Source of the DNA: DATBQN01 sp963799925
GTDB lineage: Bacteria; Acidobacteriota; Thermoanaerobaculia; Multivoradales; UBA5704
Assembly: GCA_963799925.1 (NCBI GenBank)
Contig: CAWCYZ010000004.1
Coordinates: 1,054,001-1,118,000, forward strand
Direction: 5' to 3'
DNA length: 64,000 nt
Shown here: positions 43,357 through 52,417 of the stretch, in pieces
How positions within the stretch are numbered: the stretch's first letter is position 1
Layout of the letters: every line of letters begins with the position of its first letter
Program-made: the position numbers and the translations under genes
The notes under the pieces: model-generated
Seen by the model: only the letters and a program-made list of their open reading frames with translations
What the model was told of the DNA's origin: nothing
The model's database searches: none

Positions 43357-44259
43357 CTAACCGGCGGCCGCGCGGTAGGCGGCCGCGAAGGTGGGGGCGA
43401 AGTCCTCGAGCGTCGTGGGCGTGGTGTTCTCGGGCAGGCGCGGCTCGGCGGGGCGGATCTTCCCCGACTCGACGGCGCGGAGCATCTCGAGGTAGCTGGC
43501 GACGAGGAACGCCGGCATCCCCATCCCCACCATGGCGTCGTGCGCCGCCTCGTAGGAGACCTGCACGTAGGCGAGGTCGGGCCGGCCGATGGCGGCGCCG
43601 AGGATGGCCATCACCTCCTGCTGGGTGTAGTCGCGCGGCCCGAGGAGCTCGCGCGTCGTCTTGTCGCCGAAGCCGAGCTCGAAGAGGAGGCGGCCGGCCT
43701 CGTCGCCGATGTCGGCGGTCGCGATCATCGGCTGCGGCAGGTCGCCCGGCAGCGGCCCGAAGTAGGCCCCCTGACCCTGGATCATGGGGATCGCCGAGAG
43801 GAGGTTCTCCATGAAGGAAGCGGGGCGGAGGTGGACGATCGAGACGTCGTCCAGGCCGTCCAGGCGCTCCTCGTGGTCGTGGAGGCCGGCGATCGGCCCG
43901 GTGCCGTAGGGGACCTCGGCGCCGATGCTGCTCAGGTTGACGACGTAGGCGACGCCGGCCGCCCGCAGCGCCTCGGCGATCGCCGCGGAGACCCGGTTCT
44001 GCGCCGCGCGGAGGTCGTCGCCGGGGAGCTCCGGCGGGATCATCGAGAAAGCCGCCCGCGCGCCGTCGAAGGCGCGGCGGAGGAGCTCCGGATCGTCGAG
44101 CGAGCCGACGTGCGGCTCGCCGCCGCGCGCGGCGAGAGCCGCCAGCCGCTCGGCGCTCCTGCCGACGACGCGGACCTCGCGGTGATGCTCCAGGAGATGC
44201 TCGGCGATGCGCCGGCCGATGTGCCCGGTGGCGCCGAGCACGGTGATGACGTCGCTCAT
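43357..44259 (-). CDS. NmrA-like NAD(P)-binding protein (atypical SDR)
   Basis: 300 residues. The N-terminal ITVLGATGHIGRRIAEHLLE carries the GxxGxxG dinucleotide motif. AAFSMIPPE, VAYVVNLSSIGAEVPYG and HLRPASFMENLLSAIP follow the NmrA/QOR2-type plan. The usual catalytic Tyr-x-x-x-Lys is not evident, so it may act as a redox sensor or a reductase with a different mechanism. Single gene, flanked on both sides by copies of the MITE-like repeat (43217 and 44352). TAGGAT about 75 bases upstream on its strand may be its -10. Confidence 0.82.
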   Translation of the reverse strand: MSDVITVLGATGHIGRRIAEHLLEHHREVRVVGRSAERLAALAARGGEPHVGSLDDPELLRRAFDGARAAFSMIPPELPGDDLRAAQNRVSAAIAEALRAAGVAYVVNLSSIGAEVPYGTGPIAGLHDHEERLDGLDDVSIVHLRPASFMENLLSAIPMIQGQGAYFGPLPGDLPQPMIATADIGDEAGRLLFELGFGDKTTRELLGPRDYTQQEVMAILGAAIGRPDLAYVQVSYEAAHDAMVGMGMPAFLVASYLEMLRAVESGKIRPAEPRLPENTTPTTLEDFAPTFAAAYRAAAG

Positions 44260-44351
44260 GAGGGACCCTCCCGCCCGGGCGGTCGCCTCGCCCCGGCCAG
44301 GAGACGGCCGGGCGGCGCCGCCCTCCCGGCTATCCTAACGCGATCGCCGGT

Positions 44352-44406
44352 AGTGGGTCCGTTGGGTCCGCTGCGGGCGGCCGTCCTCGGGACCCAACGG
44401 CCCAGT
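44352..44406. repeat. MITE-like palindromic element, copy 3 (internally deleted)
   Basis: 55 bp: AGTGGGTCCGTTGGGTCCG, a short GCGGGC/GGCCG core, then GTCCTCGGGACCCAACGGCC and CAGT. Both ends match the inverted-repeat ends of copies 1 and 2, but the middle is missing. It is essentially one hairpin. Confidence 0.7.
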
Positions 44407-44460
44407 ACCCGATCGCCCGCGCCGCCTCGCTCGGCGCGGCCTACCAGGCCCGGGCAGGCC

Positions 44461-46515
44461 CTACCAGACCCGGCAGGCGTTCGCCCGCACCATGGGGTCG
44501 GTCGGCTTGCAGCCGAAGGCGCGCTGGAACTCGGGCATGTTCGAGTCGACGCCGTTCACCCGGTAGCGGTGCGGCGAGTGGGGGTTGGTCAGCGCCAGCA
44601 GGCGCTCGATCTCCGGCGTGCGGTTCTCGCAGTGGAGCTCCGCGGCGCCGACGAAGAAGCGCTGCTCGGGGGTGAGGCCGTCGAGACGCTCCGGCGTCTT
44701 TCCTTTGTAGCGCTCCTCGAGGGCCATGTAGGCGATCCGCGCGCCGCCGTTGTCGGCGACGTTCTCGCCCAGGGTGAGGCGGCCGTTGAGCTTGAGGTCG
44801 CCCACCGCGGTGTAGCCGGAGTACTGGTCGGCGATGCAGGCCGAGCGCTTCTCGAACTCCCGCGCGTCGGCCGGCGTCCACCAGTTCTCGAGGTTGCCGT
44901 GGCCGTCGAACTGGCGCCCGGAGTCGTCGAAGCCGTGGGTCAGCTCGTGGCCGATGACGATGCCGATGGCGCCCAGGTTGTAGGCGTCGTCGCGCCCCAG
45001 GTCGAAGGCCGGCGGCTGCAGGAAGCCGGCGGGGAAGTTGATGTCGTTCATCAGCGGGTTGTAGTAGGCGTTGACCGTCGGCGGCGTCATCCCCCACTCG
45101 CCGCGGTCGACCGGCTTGCCGATCTTGCCGAGCTGGCGGTGGAGCTCGAAGGCGCGGGCGCGGAGAAGATTGCCGAGGGCGTCGCCGCGCTGGATCTCGA
45201 GCCCGCCGTAGTCGCGCCAGACCTCCGGATAGCCGACCTTGTTGGCGATCTGCTGCAGCTTGGCGAGCGCCTGCTGCCGGGTCGCCGCGGTCATCCAGGG
45301 GAGGGTCGAGATGTCGCTCCGCAGGGCGGCCTCGATCGCCTGCACCATGGCCGCTGTGCGCGCCTTGGCCGCCGGCGGGAAGACCCGCTCGACGTAGACC
45401 TTGCCCAGCGCCTCGCCGAGGGCGGTGTCGGTCATCGCGACGCAGCGCTTCCAGCGCGGCTGGTTCTCCTTCGCCCCCGAGAGAGTGCGGCCGTAGAAGG
45501 CGAAGGTCTCGTCGACGAAGGCGGCGGGGAGGAGCGGCGAGGCCGCATGGACGAGCTGCCAGCGGAGATAGCTCCGCAGGCGCGGCAGGTCGGTCGTCGC
45601 GAGCAGCCGGTCCATGCCGGTGAAGAAGGCGGGCTCGGTGACGTTGATCTCGCCGGCCGGCGCCGGGAGCGCCGCGAGGTAGCCGTTCCAGTCGAAGCTC
45701 GGGGTCAGGGCGGCGAGCTGCCGCCGGCTCATCTTGTGGTAGAGCTTCGCGGGGTCGCGGCGGGAGACGGCGTCGAGCGCTCCCCTGGCGAGCCCGGTCT
45801 CGATCTCGAGCACCGCGGCGGCGTCGGCCCGCGCCGCGGCCGGCGGCTCGCCGAGGAGCGCCAGCATGCGCTCGACGTGGGCGGTGTAGGACTGGCGCTG
45901 CTCGACCGACTTGGCATCGTTCTTCAGGTAGTAGTCGCGGTCGGGGAGGCCCAAGCCGCCCTGGCTGGCGAGCGCCAGGACCGCCGTCGCGTTCTTGAAG
46001 TCCTGCTCCGAGGAGAAGCCGAAGAACGCGCCGGCGCCCGCCGCATGAAGCCGGGCGACGAGCGGCGCCAGCTCGCGCTTCGACTTCAAGGCGGCGATGC
46101 GCTCGAGCTCGGGCGCGAGCGGCGCCGTCCCCTTGGCCTCGATCCCCTTCTCGTCCATGCAGCTGGCGTAGAAGTCGCCGATCCGGCGCTGGTCCGCGGA
46201 GCGGTGCGGGTCGTCGGCGCTCGCCGCCTCGAGGATCCGGCGCAGCGTCTCGCGGTTGCGCTCGGCGAGCTCGTTGACCCGGCCCCAGGCGGGCTGGTCG
46301 GCGGGGATGGGGTTCTCCTTCCGCCACACCCCGCAGACGTAGCCGTAGAAGTCGTCGCAGGGCGAGACGGCGGTGTCGAACTTCCAGCCGCCGCTCGCGG
46401 GCTGCGGCGATGGGGACGCCGCGGCGGCATGCAGAGCCGGGGCCGCCGCCGCGGCGAGGCAGGCCACGGCGGCGGCGATTCGCGTCACGGTGCGCATCGA
46501 TCTCTGGGCTCTCAT
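44461..46515 (-). CDS. M13 (neprilysin/PepO-type) zinc endopeptidase, paralogue 1
   Basis: 684 residues, usual length for bacterial M13. Signal peptide (IAAAVACLAAAAAPALHAAA). N-terminal FDTAVSPCDDFYGYVCGVW is the family opening. NAYYNPLMNDINFPAG is the substrate-binding segment, VIGHELTHGFDDSGRQ the zinc site (HExxH), and LTLGENVADNGGARIAY the third ligand Glu and catalytic Asp. The C-terminal CRVW is typical. Exported peptidase acting on oligopeptides. It starts four bases after the stop of the paralogous gene at 46520 and is in the same transcript. ATG at 46515 or 46497. Confidence 0.95.
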   Translation of the reverse strand: MRAQRSMRTVTRIAAAVACLAAAAAPALHAAAASPSPQPASGGWKFDTAVSPCDDFYGYVCGVWRKENPIPADQPAWGRVNELAERNRETLRRILEAASADDPHRSADQRRIGDFYASCMDEKGIEAKGTAPLAPELERIAALKSKRELAPLVARLHAAGAGAFFGFSSEQDFKNATAVLALASQGGLGLPDRDYYLKNDAKSVEQRQSYTAHVERMLALLGEPPAAARADAAAVLEIETGLARGALDAVSRRDPAKLYHKMSRRQLAALTPSFDWNGYLAALPAPAGEINVTEPAFFTGMDRLLATTDLPRLRSYLRWQLVHAASPLLPAAFVDETFAFYGRTLSGAKENQPRWKRCVAMTDTALGEALGKVYVERVFPPAAKARTAAMVQAIEAALRSDISTLPWMTAATRQQALAKLQQIANKVGYPEVWRDYGGLEIQRGDALGNLLRARAFELHRQLGKIGKPVDRGEWGMTPPTVNAYYNPLMNDINFPAGFLQPPAFDLGRDDAYNLGAIGIVIGHELTHGFDDSGRQFDGHGNLENWWTPADAREFEKRSACIADQYSGYTAVGDLKLNGRLTLGENVADNGGARIAYMALEERYKGKTPERLDGLTPEQRFFVGAAELHCENRTPEIERLLALTNPHSPHRYRVNGVDSNMPEFQRAFGCKPTDPMVRANACRVW

Positions 46516-46519
46516 GGAT

Positions 46520-48565
46520 CTACCAGACCCGGCAGCGGTTCTCCGGCGCCATCGGCGCGCCGGTCTTGCAGCCCCACGCCTGCTGGAACTCGGGCATGTT
46601 CGAGACCACGCCGTCGACCCGGTAGCGGCCGGGCGAGTGGGGGTTGGTGAGGGCGAGGAGCCGCTCCGTCTCGGGGGTCAGGCTCTCGCACCAGATCTGT
46701 CCCCAGCCGAGGAAGAAGCGCTGCTCGGGGGTGTAGCCGCCGACCTTGGTTTCCGGCTTGCCGCGCATCGTGTCGGCGAAGGCGATGCTCGCGATGCGCA
46801 GGCCGCCGTTGTCCGCCGTGTTCTCGCCCAGGGTGAGCCGGCCGTTCAGCTTGACGTCGTCGACCGCGGTGTACTTCGAGTACTGGTCGGCGACGCAGCT
46901 GGCGCGCTTCTCGAACTCCTTGCCGTCGGCGGGCGTCCACCAGTCCTGGAGGTTGCCGTTGGCGGCGAACTTGCGGCCGGAGTCGTCGAAGCCGTGGGTC
47001 AGCTCGTGGCCGATCACCGCCCCGATCGCCCCGAAGTTGACGGCGTTGTCCGCCGCCTGGATGTAGAACGGCGGCTGCAGGATGCCGGCGGGGAAGTTGA
47101 TGTCGTTCATCAGCGGGTTGTAGTAGGCGTTGACCACCGAGGGCGTCATCGACCACTCGCCGCGGTCGACCGGCTTGCCGATCTTCTTCAACTGGCGCTG
47201 GAACTCGAAGCGGTTGGCTCGCTGGGCGTTGCCGAGGGCGTCGTCGTGGGCGATGCGGATGCTGCTGTAGTCGCGCCAGCGGTCGGGATAGCCGATCTTG
47301 TTGGCGACCCCCTGCAGCTTGACCTCCGCCGCCTTGCGGGTCGTCGGGGTCATCCAGGAGAGCGACTCGATGTCCTCCTTGAGGGCCGCCTCGATCGCCC
47401 GCACCATCGCCCGCGTCCGCGCCTTGGACTCCTGGCCGAAGGTCCGCTCGACGTACTCCTGCCCGAGCGCCTCGCCGAGCGCGCTGTTGGTCGCCGCGAC
47501 GCAGCGCTTCCAGCGCACGCGGAGCTCCTTGGCGCCGGAGAGGGTCTTGCCGTAGAAGGCGAAGTTCTCGTCGGCGAAGCGCTTGGGCAGGAACTCGGCG
47601 GAGGCGTGGACGAGCTGCCAGCGCAGGTAGGAGCGCAGCGTCGGCAGGTCGGTCCTGGCGAGCAGGGCGTCCATGCCGCGGAAGAAGGCGGGCTCGGTGA
47701 CGTTCAACGCGGTGACCGGCGGCGCCGAGATCGCCCGCAGGTAGCGCTCCCAGGAGAACCCGGGGGTCAGCGCCTGGAGGTCCTTGACGCTCATCCGGTG
47801 ATAGATGTTCTGCGGGTCGCGCCGGCTCACCAGGTCGAGCGCCGACTTGGCGAGCCCGGTCTCGAAGCCGAGCACCGCGTCGGCGTCGGCGGCGGCGCGG
47901 TCGGCCGGCTCGCCGAGCAGGACGAGCATGTTCTTGACGTGCGCGACGTAGAGCTTGCGCTGCTCGACCGACTTGGGATCGTCCTTCAAGTAGTAGTCGC
48001 GGTCCGGCAGGCCGAGCCCGCCCTGGTCGACGAGCGCCAGGACCTGGGTCGCGTCCTTGAAGTCCTGGAGCGCGGTCAGGCTGAAGAAGACGTTGACCCC
48101 GATCGGGTGGAGCTCCCCGACCAGGCCGGGGAGCGCGGCGCGGTCGCCGAGGGCGGCGATGCGGTCGAGCTCGGGCTTGAGCGGCGCCGTCCCCTTGGCC
48201 TCGATCGCGTGCTCGTCCATGCAGGCGGCGTAGTAGTCGCCGATCTCGCGCTGGACCTGGTTGCGCTGGGCGCCCGCGGCGGCATCCTTCTCGAGGATGG
48301 CGTGGAGGACCGCGTAGTTGCGCTCCTGCAGCTCGTCGAAGCGCCCCCAGGACGAGCGGTCGGGCGGGATCGGATGGCTCGCCGTCCAGCCGCCGCAGGC
48401 GTACTGGTAGAAGTCGTCGCAGGGGGCGACCTTGGTGTCGAGCGCGTGGAGGTCGATGCCGGTGGGCGCCGGCGCCGCCGGAGCCTCCGCCGCGGCGAGC
48501 GGCAGGGCGGCGAGAAGCGCGGCGCAAGCCGCGGCGAGCAGGGCGATGGCCTTGGTCGGGTTCAT
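46520..48565 (-). CDS. M13 zinc endopeptidase, paralogue 2
   Basis: 681 residues, homologous to the neighbour at 44461 throughout. Signal peptide (LLAAACAALLAALPLAAAEA), VAPCDDFYQYACGGW, NAYYNPLMNDINFPAG, VIGHELTHGFDDSGRK (HExxH) and LTLGENTADNGGLRIAS, ending CRVW. All zinc and catalytic residues are present. First gene of the pair; a minus-strand TATACT at 48631-48626 is a plausible -10. The two exported enzymes may have different size or sequence preference. With the neighbouring amidohydrolases and lipoproteins they fit a peptide-scavenging lifestyle (inference). Confidence 0.95.
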   Translation of the reverse strand: MNPTKAIALLAAACAALLAALPLAAAEAPAAPAPTGIDLHALDTKVAPCDDFYQYACGGWTASHPIPPDRSSWGRFDELQERNYAVLHAILEKDAAAGAQRNQVQREIGDYYAACMDEHAIEAKGTAPLKPELDRIAALGDRAALPGLVGELHPIGVNVFFSLTALQDFKDATQVLALVDQGGLGLPDRDYYLKDDPKSVEQRKLYVAHVKNMLVLLGEPADRAAADADAVLGFETGLAKSALDLVSRRDPQNIYHRMSVKDLQALTPGFSWERYLRAISAPPVTALNVTEPAFFRGMDALLARTDLPTLRSYLRWQLVHASAEFLPKRFADENFAFYGKTLSGAKELRVRWKRCVAATNSALGEALGQEYVERTFGQESKARTRAMVRAIEAALKEDIESLSWMTPTTRKAAEVKLQGVANKIGYPDRWRDYSSIRIAHDDALGNAQRANRFEFQRQLKKIGKPVDRGEWSMTPSVVNAYYNPLMNDINFPAGILQPPFYIQAADNAVNFGAIGAVIGHELTHGFDDSGRKFAANGNLQDWWTPADGKEFEKRASCVADQYSKYTAVDDVKLNGRLTLGENTADNGGLRIASIAFADTMRGKPETKVGGYTPEQRFFLGWGQIWCESLTPETERLLALTNPHSPGRYRVDGVVSNMPEFQQAWGCKTGAPMAPENRCRVW

Positions 48566-48625
48566 GGTTCCTCGTACGGTGGTTGCGGGTGGAAGTTGCG
48601 GACCGTAAAGGCCCTGGCGCCCGCC

Positions 48626-48662
48626 AGTATAGCGCCCCCCTCGTCCGGGGCCGGTATAGGAT
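48626..48662. promoter_or_regulatory. Two divergent -10 hexamers between M13 and phosphoesterase genes
   Basis: Minus strand TATACT (48631-48626) faces the M13 operon. Plus strand TAGGAT (48657-48662) faces the phosphoesterase, whose GTG at 48689 has a CGGAGG ribosome site. I cannot identify -35 boxes. Confidence 0.35.
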
Positions 48663-48688
48663 TCGCCCGCCCCTCGGAGGTAGACGAC

Positions 48689-51208
48689 GTGACGACGCTC
48701 CGCCCGCTTCGCCCGGCCCGCTCCGGCCGGACCGCTCTCCCCGGCCTCCTGGCCGCCGGCCTCGCCGTCCTCGCCCTCGGCGCCTGCCGGGCGCCGGCGC
48801 GGACCGCCACCGCCCCCTCGAGCGCGACCCTGCCGGCGCGGCTGCCGCTCCCCACCGGCATGCGGCTCGATCCCGCCGGGCGCTCGGCGGACGTCGGCAA
48901 CATGCCGCTCGCCGCGCTCGCCGCGCCGGAGGGCGACCGCCTCGTCCTCCTCCTCTGCGGCTGGCGCGAGGAGGGGGTCCAGGTGGTCGAGCGCGCCACC
49001 GGCCGCGTCCTCCAGACCCTGCCCCAGAAGGCCGCCTTCCTGGGCCTCGCCTTCGCCCGCGACGGGCGGACGCTCTACGCCTCGGGCGGCAACGAGGACG
49101 CCATCTATCGATACGCCTGGCGCGAGGGGAAAGCCCAACCCGACGGCACGATCGATCTGCGGCCGAAGGAGGCCGGCGGACGGCCGGAGGAGAAGGGCTC
49201 CCAGAGCTATCCGGCGGGAATCGCCGTCTCGCCGGCGGGCGATCGGCTCTACGTCGCCGAGAACCTCGGCAACGACCTCGCCGTCGTCGAGCTCGCCGGC
49301 GGCCGCGTCGTCCAGCGGCTGCCGACGGGCCACTACCCGTACGCCGTCGCCGTCGCGCCGGACGGCGCCGTCTACGTCTCCGCCTGGGGCGGCGACGAGG
49401 TCTCGGTCTTCACCCCCGGCCCGGCGGGCCGGCTCGCCGCCGCCGGCCGCGTCGCCGTCGGCCGCCATCCCTCGGCCCTCCTCTTGAACGCCGACGGCTC
49501 GCGCCTGTTCGTCGCCCTCGCGAGCCTCGACGAGGTCGCCGTCGTCGACACGCGGGCGCGCCGGGTGATGGCCGAGCTCCGCGACCCGCCGCCGGCCGGC
49601 CCGTCCGAGGGGAGCACCCCGGACGCCCTCGCCCTGGCGCCGGACGGCCGGCGGCTCTTCGCCGCCGAGGCGGACGACAACGCGGTCGCCGTCTTCGACC
49701 TCTCGCCGGCGACCTCCGGCCTGGCGGCCGGCGGTGGGCGGGTCGCGGGGGCGGCGGGGGTTTCCGGCGACCGGCTGGCCGGCCGCATCCCCACCGAGTG
49801 GTATCCGACGGCGCTGGTGGTCGAGGAGAAGGGCGAGGCCGGGGGGCTCGTCGTCGTCAACGGCAAGGGGCGCGGCACGGGACCGAACCCCGGCGAGCAC
49901 CAGCCGGGGGGCAAGAAGGATCCGCTCTCGCGCAGCTACACCCTGGGCCAGCTCGACGGCACCCTCACCTTCCTGCCGCCGCCGGCCGGCGACCTCGCCG
50001 AGATGTCGCGGCGGGTGGCGGCGGCCGACGGCTGGAACCGGCCGCACGCGGCGGCCGGCGCGGGGCTGCCGCCCTTCGAGCACGTCGTCTACATCATCAA
50101 GGAGAACCGCACCTACGACCAGATCCTCGCCGACCTGCCGCAGGGCGACGGCGATCCGTCGCTCCTCTTCTTTCCGCGCGCCGTCACCCCCAACCACCAC
50201 GCTCTCGCCGAGCGCTTCGGCCTCTACGACCGCTTCCTGGTCAACGCCGAGGTGAGCAATCAGGGCCACCCCTGGTCGACCTCGGCCTACGTCACCGACT
50301 TCAGCGAGAAGATCACGCCGCCGGCCTACTCCGACCGCTATCCCGAGACTCCCGAGGGGGAGGACGTCGACGAGCCGGCGGGCGGTTATCTATGGAACCT
50401 GGCGGCGGCCAAGGGGATCGGCTTCCGCGACTACGGCGAGTACGGCAAGGAGGCGAAGCGGCCCGACGGCACGACCTTCTACACCTCCGGCAAGCCGGCG
50501 CTGGCGCCCTACGTCAGCCCGACCTATCCGCCCTGGGACCTGGACATCCCCGACAAGGTCCGCGCCGACGCCTGGCTCGCCGAGTTCCAGGGCTACGTCG
50601 CGGCGGGGAAGATGCCCGCCTTCGAGATGCTCTGGCTCCCCGGCGACCACACCTCCGGCGCGCGCGCCGGCAAGCGGACGCCGCGCGCCTACATGGCCGA
50701 CAACGACCTGGCGCTCGGCCGCATCGTCGAGGCGGTCTCCGCCTCGCCATTCTGGAAGAGCACGGCGATCTTCGTCGTCGAGGACGACGCCCAGGACGGC
50801 CCCGACCACGTCGACTCGCACCGCTCGGTCCTGCTGGCGGTCTCGCCCTACAGCCGGGCGGGCACGGTGCACCGCTTCGTCAACACGACGGACGTGCTGG
50901 CGACGATCGAGGCGATCCTCGGCCTCGGCTCGCTCTCCCACTTCGACTACTACGGCCGCTCGCTCGCCGGCCTCTTCGCCGCCACCCCCGACCTCTCGCC
51001 CTACCGCGCGCTCGTCCCCGCGGTGCCGCTCGACGAGAAGAACCCGCCGGGAGAGAACGCCAAGCGCTCGGCGCGCCTCGACCTCGACCGGCCGGACGCC
51101 GCCGACGAGGCGCTCTTCAACCGCGTGCTGTGGCGGGCGATCAAGGGAGGCGGCGAGCCGCCGCCGCCGGCGCGGCTGCCGCTCCTCGAGATCGAGCGGG
51201 CGCGCTGA
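48689..51208 (+). CDS. Lipoprotein with beta-propeller and phosphoesterase (alkaline phosphatase-like) domains
   Basis: 839 residues from GTG. A lipobox (LAVLALGAC) predicts membrane anchoring. Residues about 60-430 are a YVTN-type seven-bladed propeller (LGLAFARDGRTLYASGGNED, AGIAVSPAGDRLYVAENLGN, ALLLNADGSRLFVALASLDE). Residues about 465-790 are a phosphoesterase of the phospholipase C/acid phosphatase-like family: VVYIIKENRTYDQIL with the nucleophile Thr region, LVNAEVSNQGHPWSTSAYV, ADNDLALGRIVEAV, and IFVVEDDAQDGPDHVDSHRS with metal ligands. It likely cleaves phosphate esters at the cell surface; the propeller may bind substrate or a partner. Confidence 0.88.
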   Translation: MTTLRPLRPARSGRTALPGLLAAGLAVLALGACRAPARTATAPSSATLPARLPLPTGMRLDPAGRSADVGNMPLAALAAPEGDRLVLLLCGWREEGVQVVERATGRVLQTLPQKAAFLGLAFARDGRTLYASGGNEDAIYRYAWREGKAQPDGTIDLRPKEAGGRPEEKGSQSYPAGIAVSPAGDRLYVAENLGNDLAVVELAGGRVVQRLPTGHYPYAVAVAPDGAVYVSAWGGDEVSVFTPGPAGRLAAAGRVAVGRHPSALLLNADGSRLFVALASLDEVAVVDTRARRVMAELRDPPPAGPSEGSTPDALALAPDGRRLFAAEADDNAVAVFDLSPATSGLAAGGGRVAGAAGVSGDRLAGRIPTEWYPTALVVEEKGEAGGLVVVNGKGRGTGPNPGEHQPGGKKDPLSRSYTLGQLDGTLTFLPPPAGDLAEMSRRVAAADGWNRPHAAAGAGLPPFEHVVYIIKENRTYDQILADLPQGDGDPSLLFFPRAVTPNHHALAERFGLYDRFLVNAEVSNQGHPWSTSAYVTDFSEKITPPAYSDRYPETPEGEDVDEPAGGYLWNLAAAKGIGFRDYGEYGKEAKRPDGTTFYTSGKPALAPYVSPTYPPWDLDIPDKVRADAWLAEFQGYVAAGKMPAFEMLWLPGDHTSGARAGKRTPRAYMADNDLALGRIVEAVSASPFWKSTAIFVVEDDAQDGPDHVDSHRSVLLAVSPYSRAGTVHRFVNTTDVLATIEAILGLGSLSHFDYYGRSLAGLFAATPDLSPYRALVPAVPLDEKNPPGENAKRSARLDLDRPDAADEALFNRVLWRAIKGGGEPPPPARLPLLEIERAR

Positions 51209-51267
51209 GCCGCGCCTCGGCGATCCGCCGCGGGAGAGACGATTCCCAAACCGCTCGGCGCAGCCTT

Positions 51268-51861
51268 TTATGCGTCCGGTTCCAGGACTTTTTGCAGCAG
51301 CCGATCGAACTCGAGAATTCGCTCTGGTGCGCCCAGGATCTGTGCGAACTCATGGACGAAAGCACGCACTCTTTCCAGATCGATGCGGTCCCCGTGCAGC
51401 GTGAGAAGCTGCTCGATGTCGTATCGATCCCGATCTCTCCAGGCGAGCGCCTTGTAAATGACGAGGTCTTCGGGAGTCGCGACCGAGATCTTCACCCCCC
51501 CGAACCTCACCTCGACAGCTTGCGCCAGGGCCTCCTGTTCAAAGGAGGTGAAGGCGAGGCTGATCTCCAGGGTGACCTTCGTCTTCTCATGCACGAGCAA
51601 GAGGACTTGGCTCTTCTCGGCGAACTCCAAGAAATTGGGGATCCGCGGACGAATCGAGCAATCTGCCAGGGCTTCGAGGATTTGGGAAGTATCCAGCCGG
51701 GCGGCGAGAACCGTGGCGTCGATATCGACGGTTTGGCGAGCGACTCCGTGTGCGATGACTGCGATTCCCCCGATCACCATACTGGGGGCATCGATGTGCC
51801 GGAGAGCCTTCGCCAAATCGGCGAGAGCCTCAAGGATTCTCTTACTTGGCCGCTTGGCCAT
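51268..51861 (-). CDS. AbiEii-like nucleotidyltransferase (candidate toxin)
   Basis: 197 residues. SMVIGGIAVIAHGVARQTVD followed by IDATV is the GG-x-A-HG-x-R-x-T-x-DID nucleotidyltransferase core of the AbiEii/DUF6036 type. LEISLAFTSFEQEALAQAVE, ISVATPEDLVIYKALAWRDR and RYDIEQLLTLHGDRIDLERV are the standard C-terminal blocks of that family. Members are toxins or partners in abortive-infection-type systems, nucleotidylating tRNA or GTP-linked targets. The ATG at 51861 overlaps the upstream gene by 20 bp, indicating coupling. GC content is below the surroundings, consistent with transfer. Confidence 0.82.
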   Translation of the reverse strand: MAKRPSKRILEALADLAKALRHIDAPSMVIGGIAVIAHGVARQTVDIDATVLAARLDTSQILEALADCSIRPRIPNFLEFAEKSQVLLLVHEKTKVTLEISLAFTSFEQEALAQAVEVRFGGVKISVATPEDLVIYKALAWRDRDRYDIEQLLTLHGDRIDLERVRAFVHEFAQILGAPERILEFDRLLQKVLEPDA

Positions 51862-52135
51862 GGGCCAGATAGAAACTGCGAACACGGACCCAGCAGCGCC
51901 GTGCCAGCTCGTTGTCGCGGCGGCGGGCCTCGTTTTCGGGAGGAGGCCAGCCGTGCATCGCACCGAACAGGTCCATCAGCTCCAACGCGCCCCGGATGGA
52001 GACAGCGGCATGAGGCCCCGCCTGGCGGCGTTCTTCTCGCTCCTGGCTTTCAACGGCCTGCCACCCCGCCACCATGCGGCGCAAATCCTCTGGGTTTTCT
52101 GGAGGGGTGGGTTGAAGGAAGCTCTTCACCTTCAT
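51842..52135 (-). CDS. Small protein coupled to the nucleotidyltransferase (candidate antitoxin)
   Basis: 97 residues, mostly helical: TPPENPEDLRRMVAGWQAVE ... SIRGALELMDLFGAMHGWPP ... RRRDNELARRCWVRVRSFYL. No DNA-binding motif is obvious and I do not recognise a family. It overlaps the nucleotidyltransferase start by 20 bp, as many antitoxin-toxin pairs do, so it is a candidate partner. This rests on arrangement, not homology. Confidence 0.65.
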   Translation of the reverse strand: MKVKSFLQPTPPENPEDLRRMVAGWQAVESQEREERRQAGPHAAVSIRGALELMDLFGAMHGWPPPENEARRRDNELARRCWVRVRSFYLAHGQAAK

Positions 52136-52141
52136 GGAAGC

Positions 52142-52342
52142 TTAACATGCGGCTGGGGCGCTTGCCCTGCCGATCGGGAAGCCAAGAGCTACCCAATCGG
52201 AGAAGCTCCAGGAGAGGCTCTCGCCAGCAAAGAAGAGTTCAGCTATTCTTGTGCTGCGCGCAGCTATTGCGGCCAGCCGGCGCGCCGCCTCGCTCCGGCG
52301 CGCGCGAGCCCCAAGGGTCTTTGCCAGGGCCGTCATCGCCAC
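52142..52342 (-). CDS. Possible first gene of the nucleotidyltransferase operon (66 residues)
   Basis: Begins MAMTALAKTLGARARR (GTG, or ATG two codons later) and ends SFSDWVALGFPIGRASAPAA plus Cys. Its TAA is six bases before the ATG of the next gene, the main argument that it is real. The N-terminal half is Ala/Arg-rich helix; the end is hydrophobic. No family recognised. Confidence 0.35.
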   Translation of the reverse strand: MAMTALAKTLGARARRSEAARRLAAIAARSTRIAELFFAGESLSWSFSDWVALGFPIGRASAPAAC

Positions 52343-52417
52343 CTCGCCGACGAGGGTTTCAGGAGGTGTTAAAACTGACTTCGTCGAGTCAAAAGCCAGA
52401 GAGAAGGGAGACAGCGC

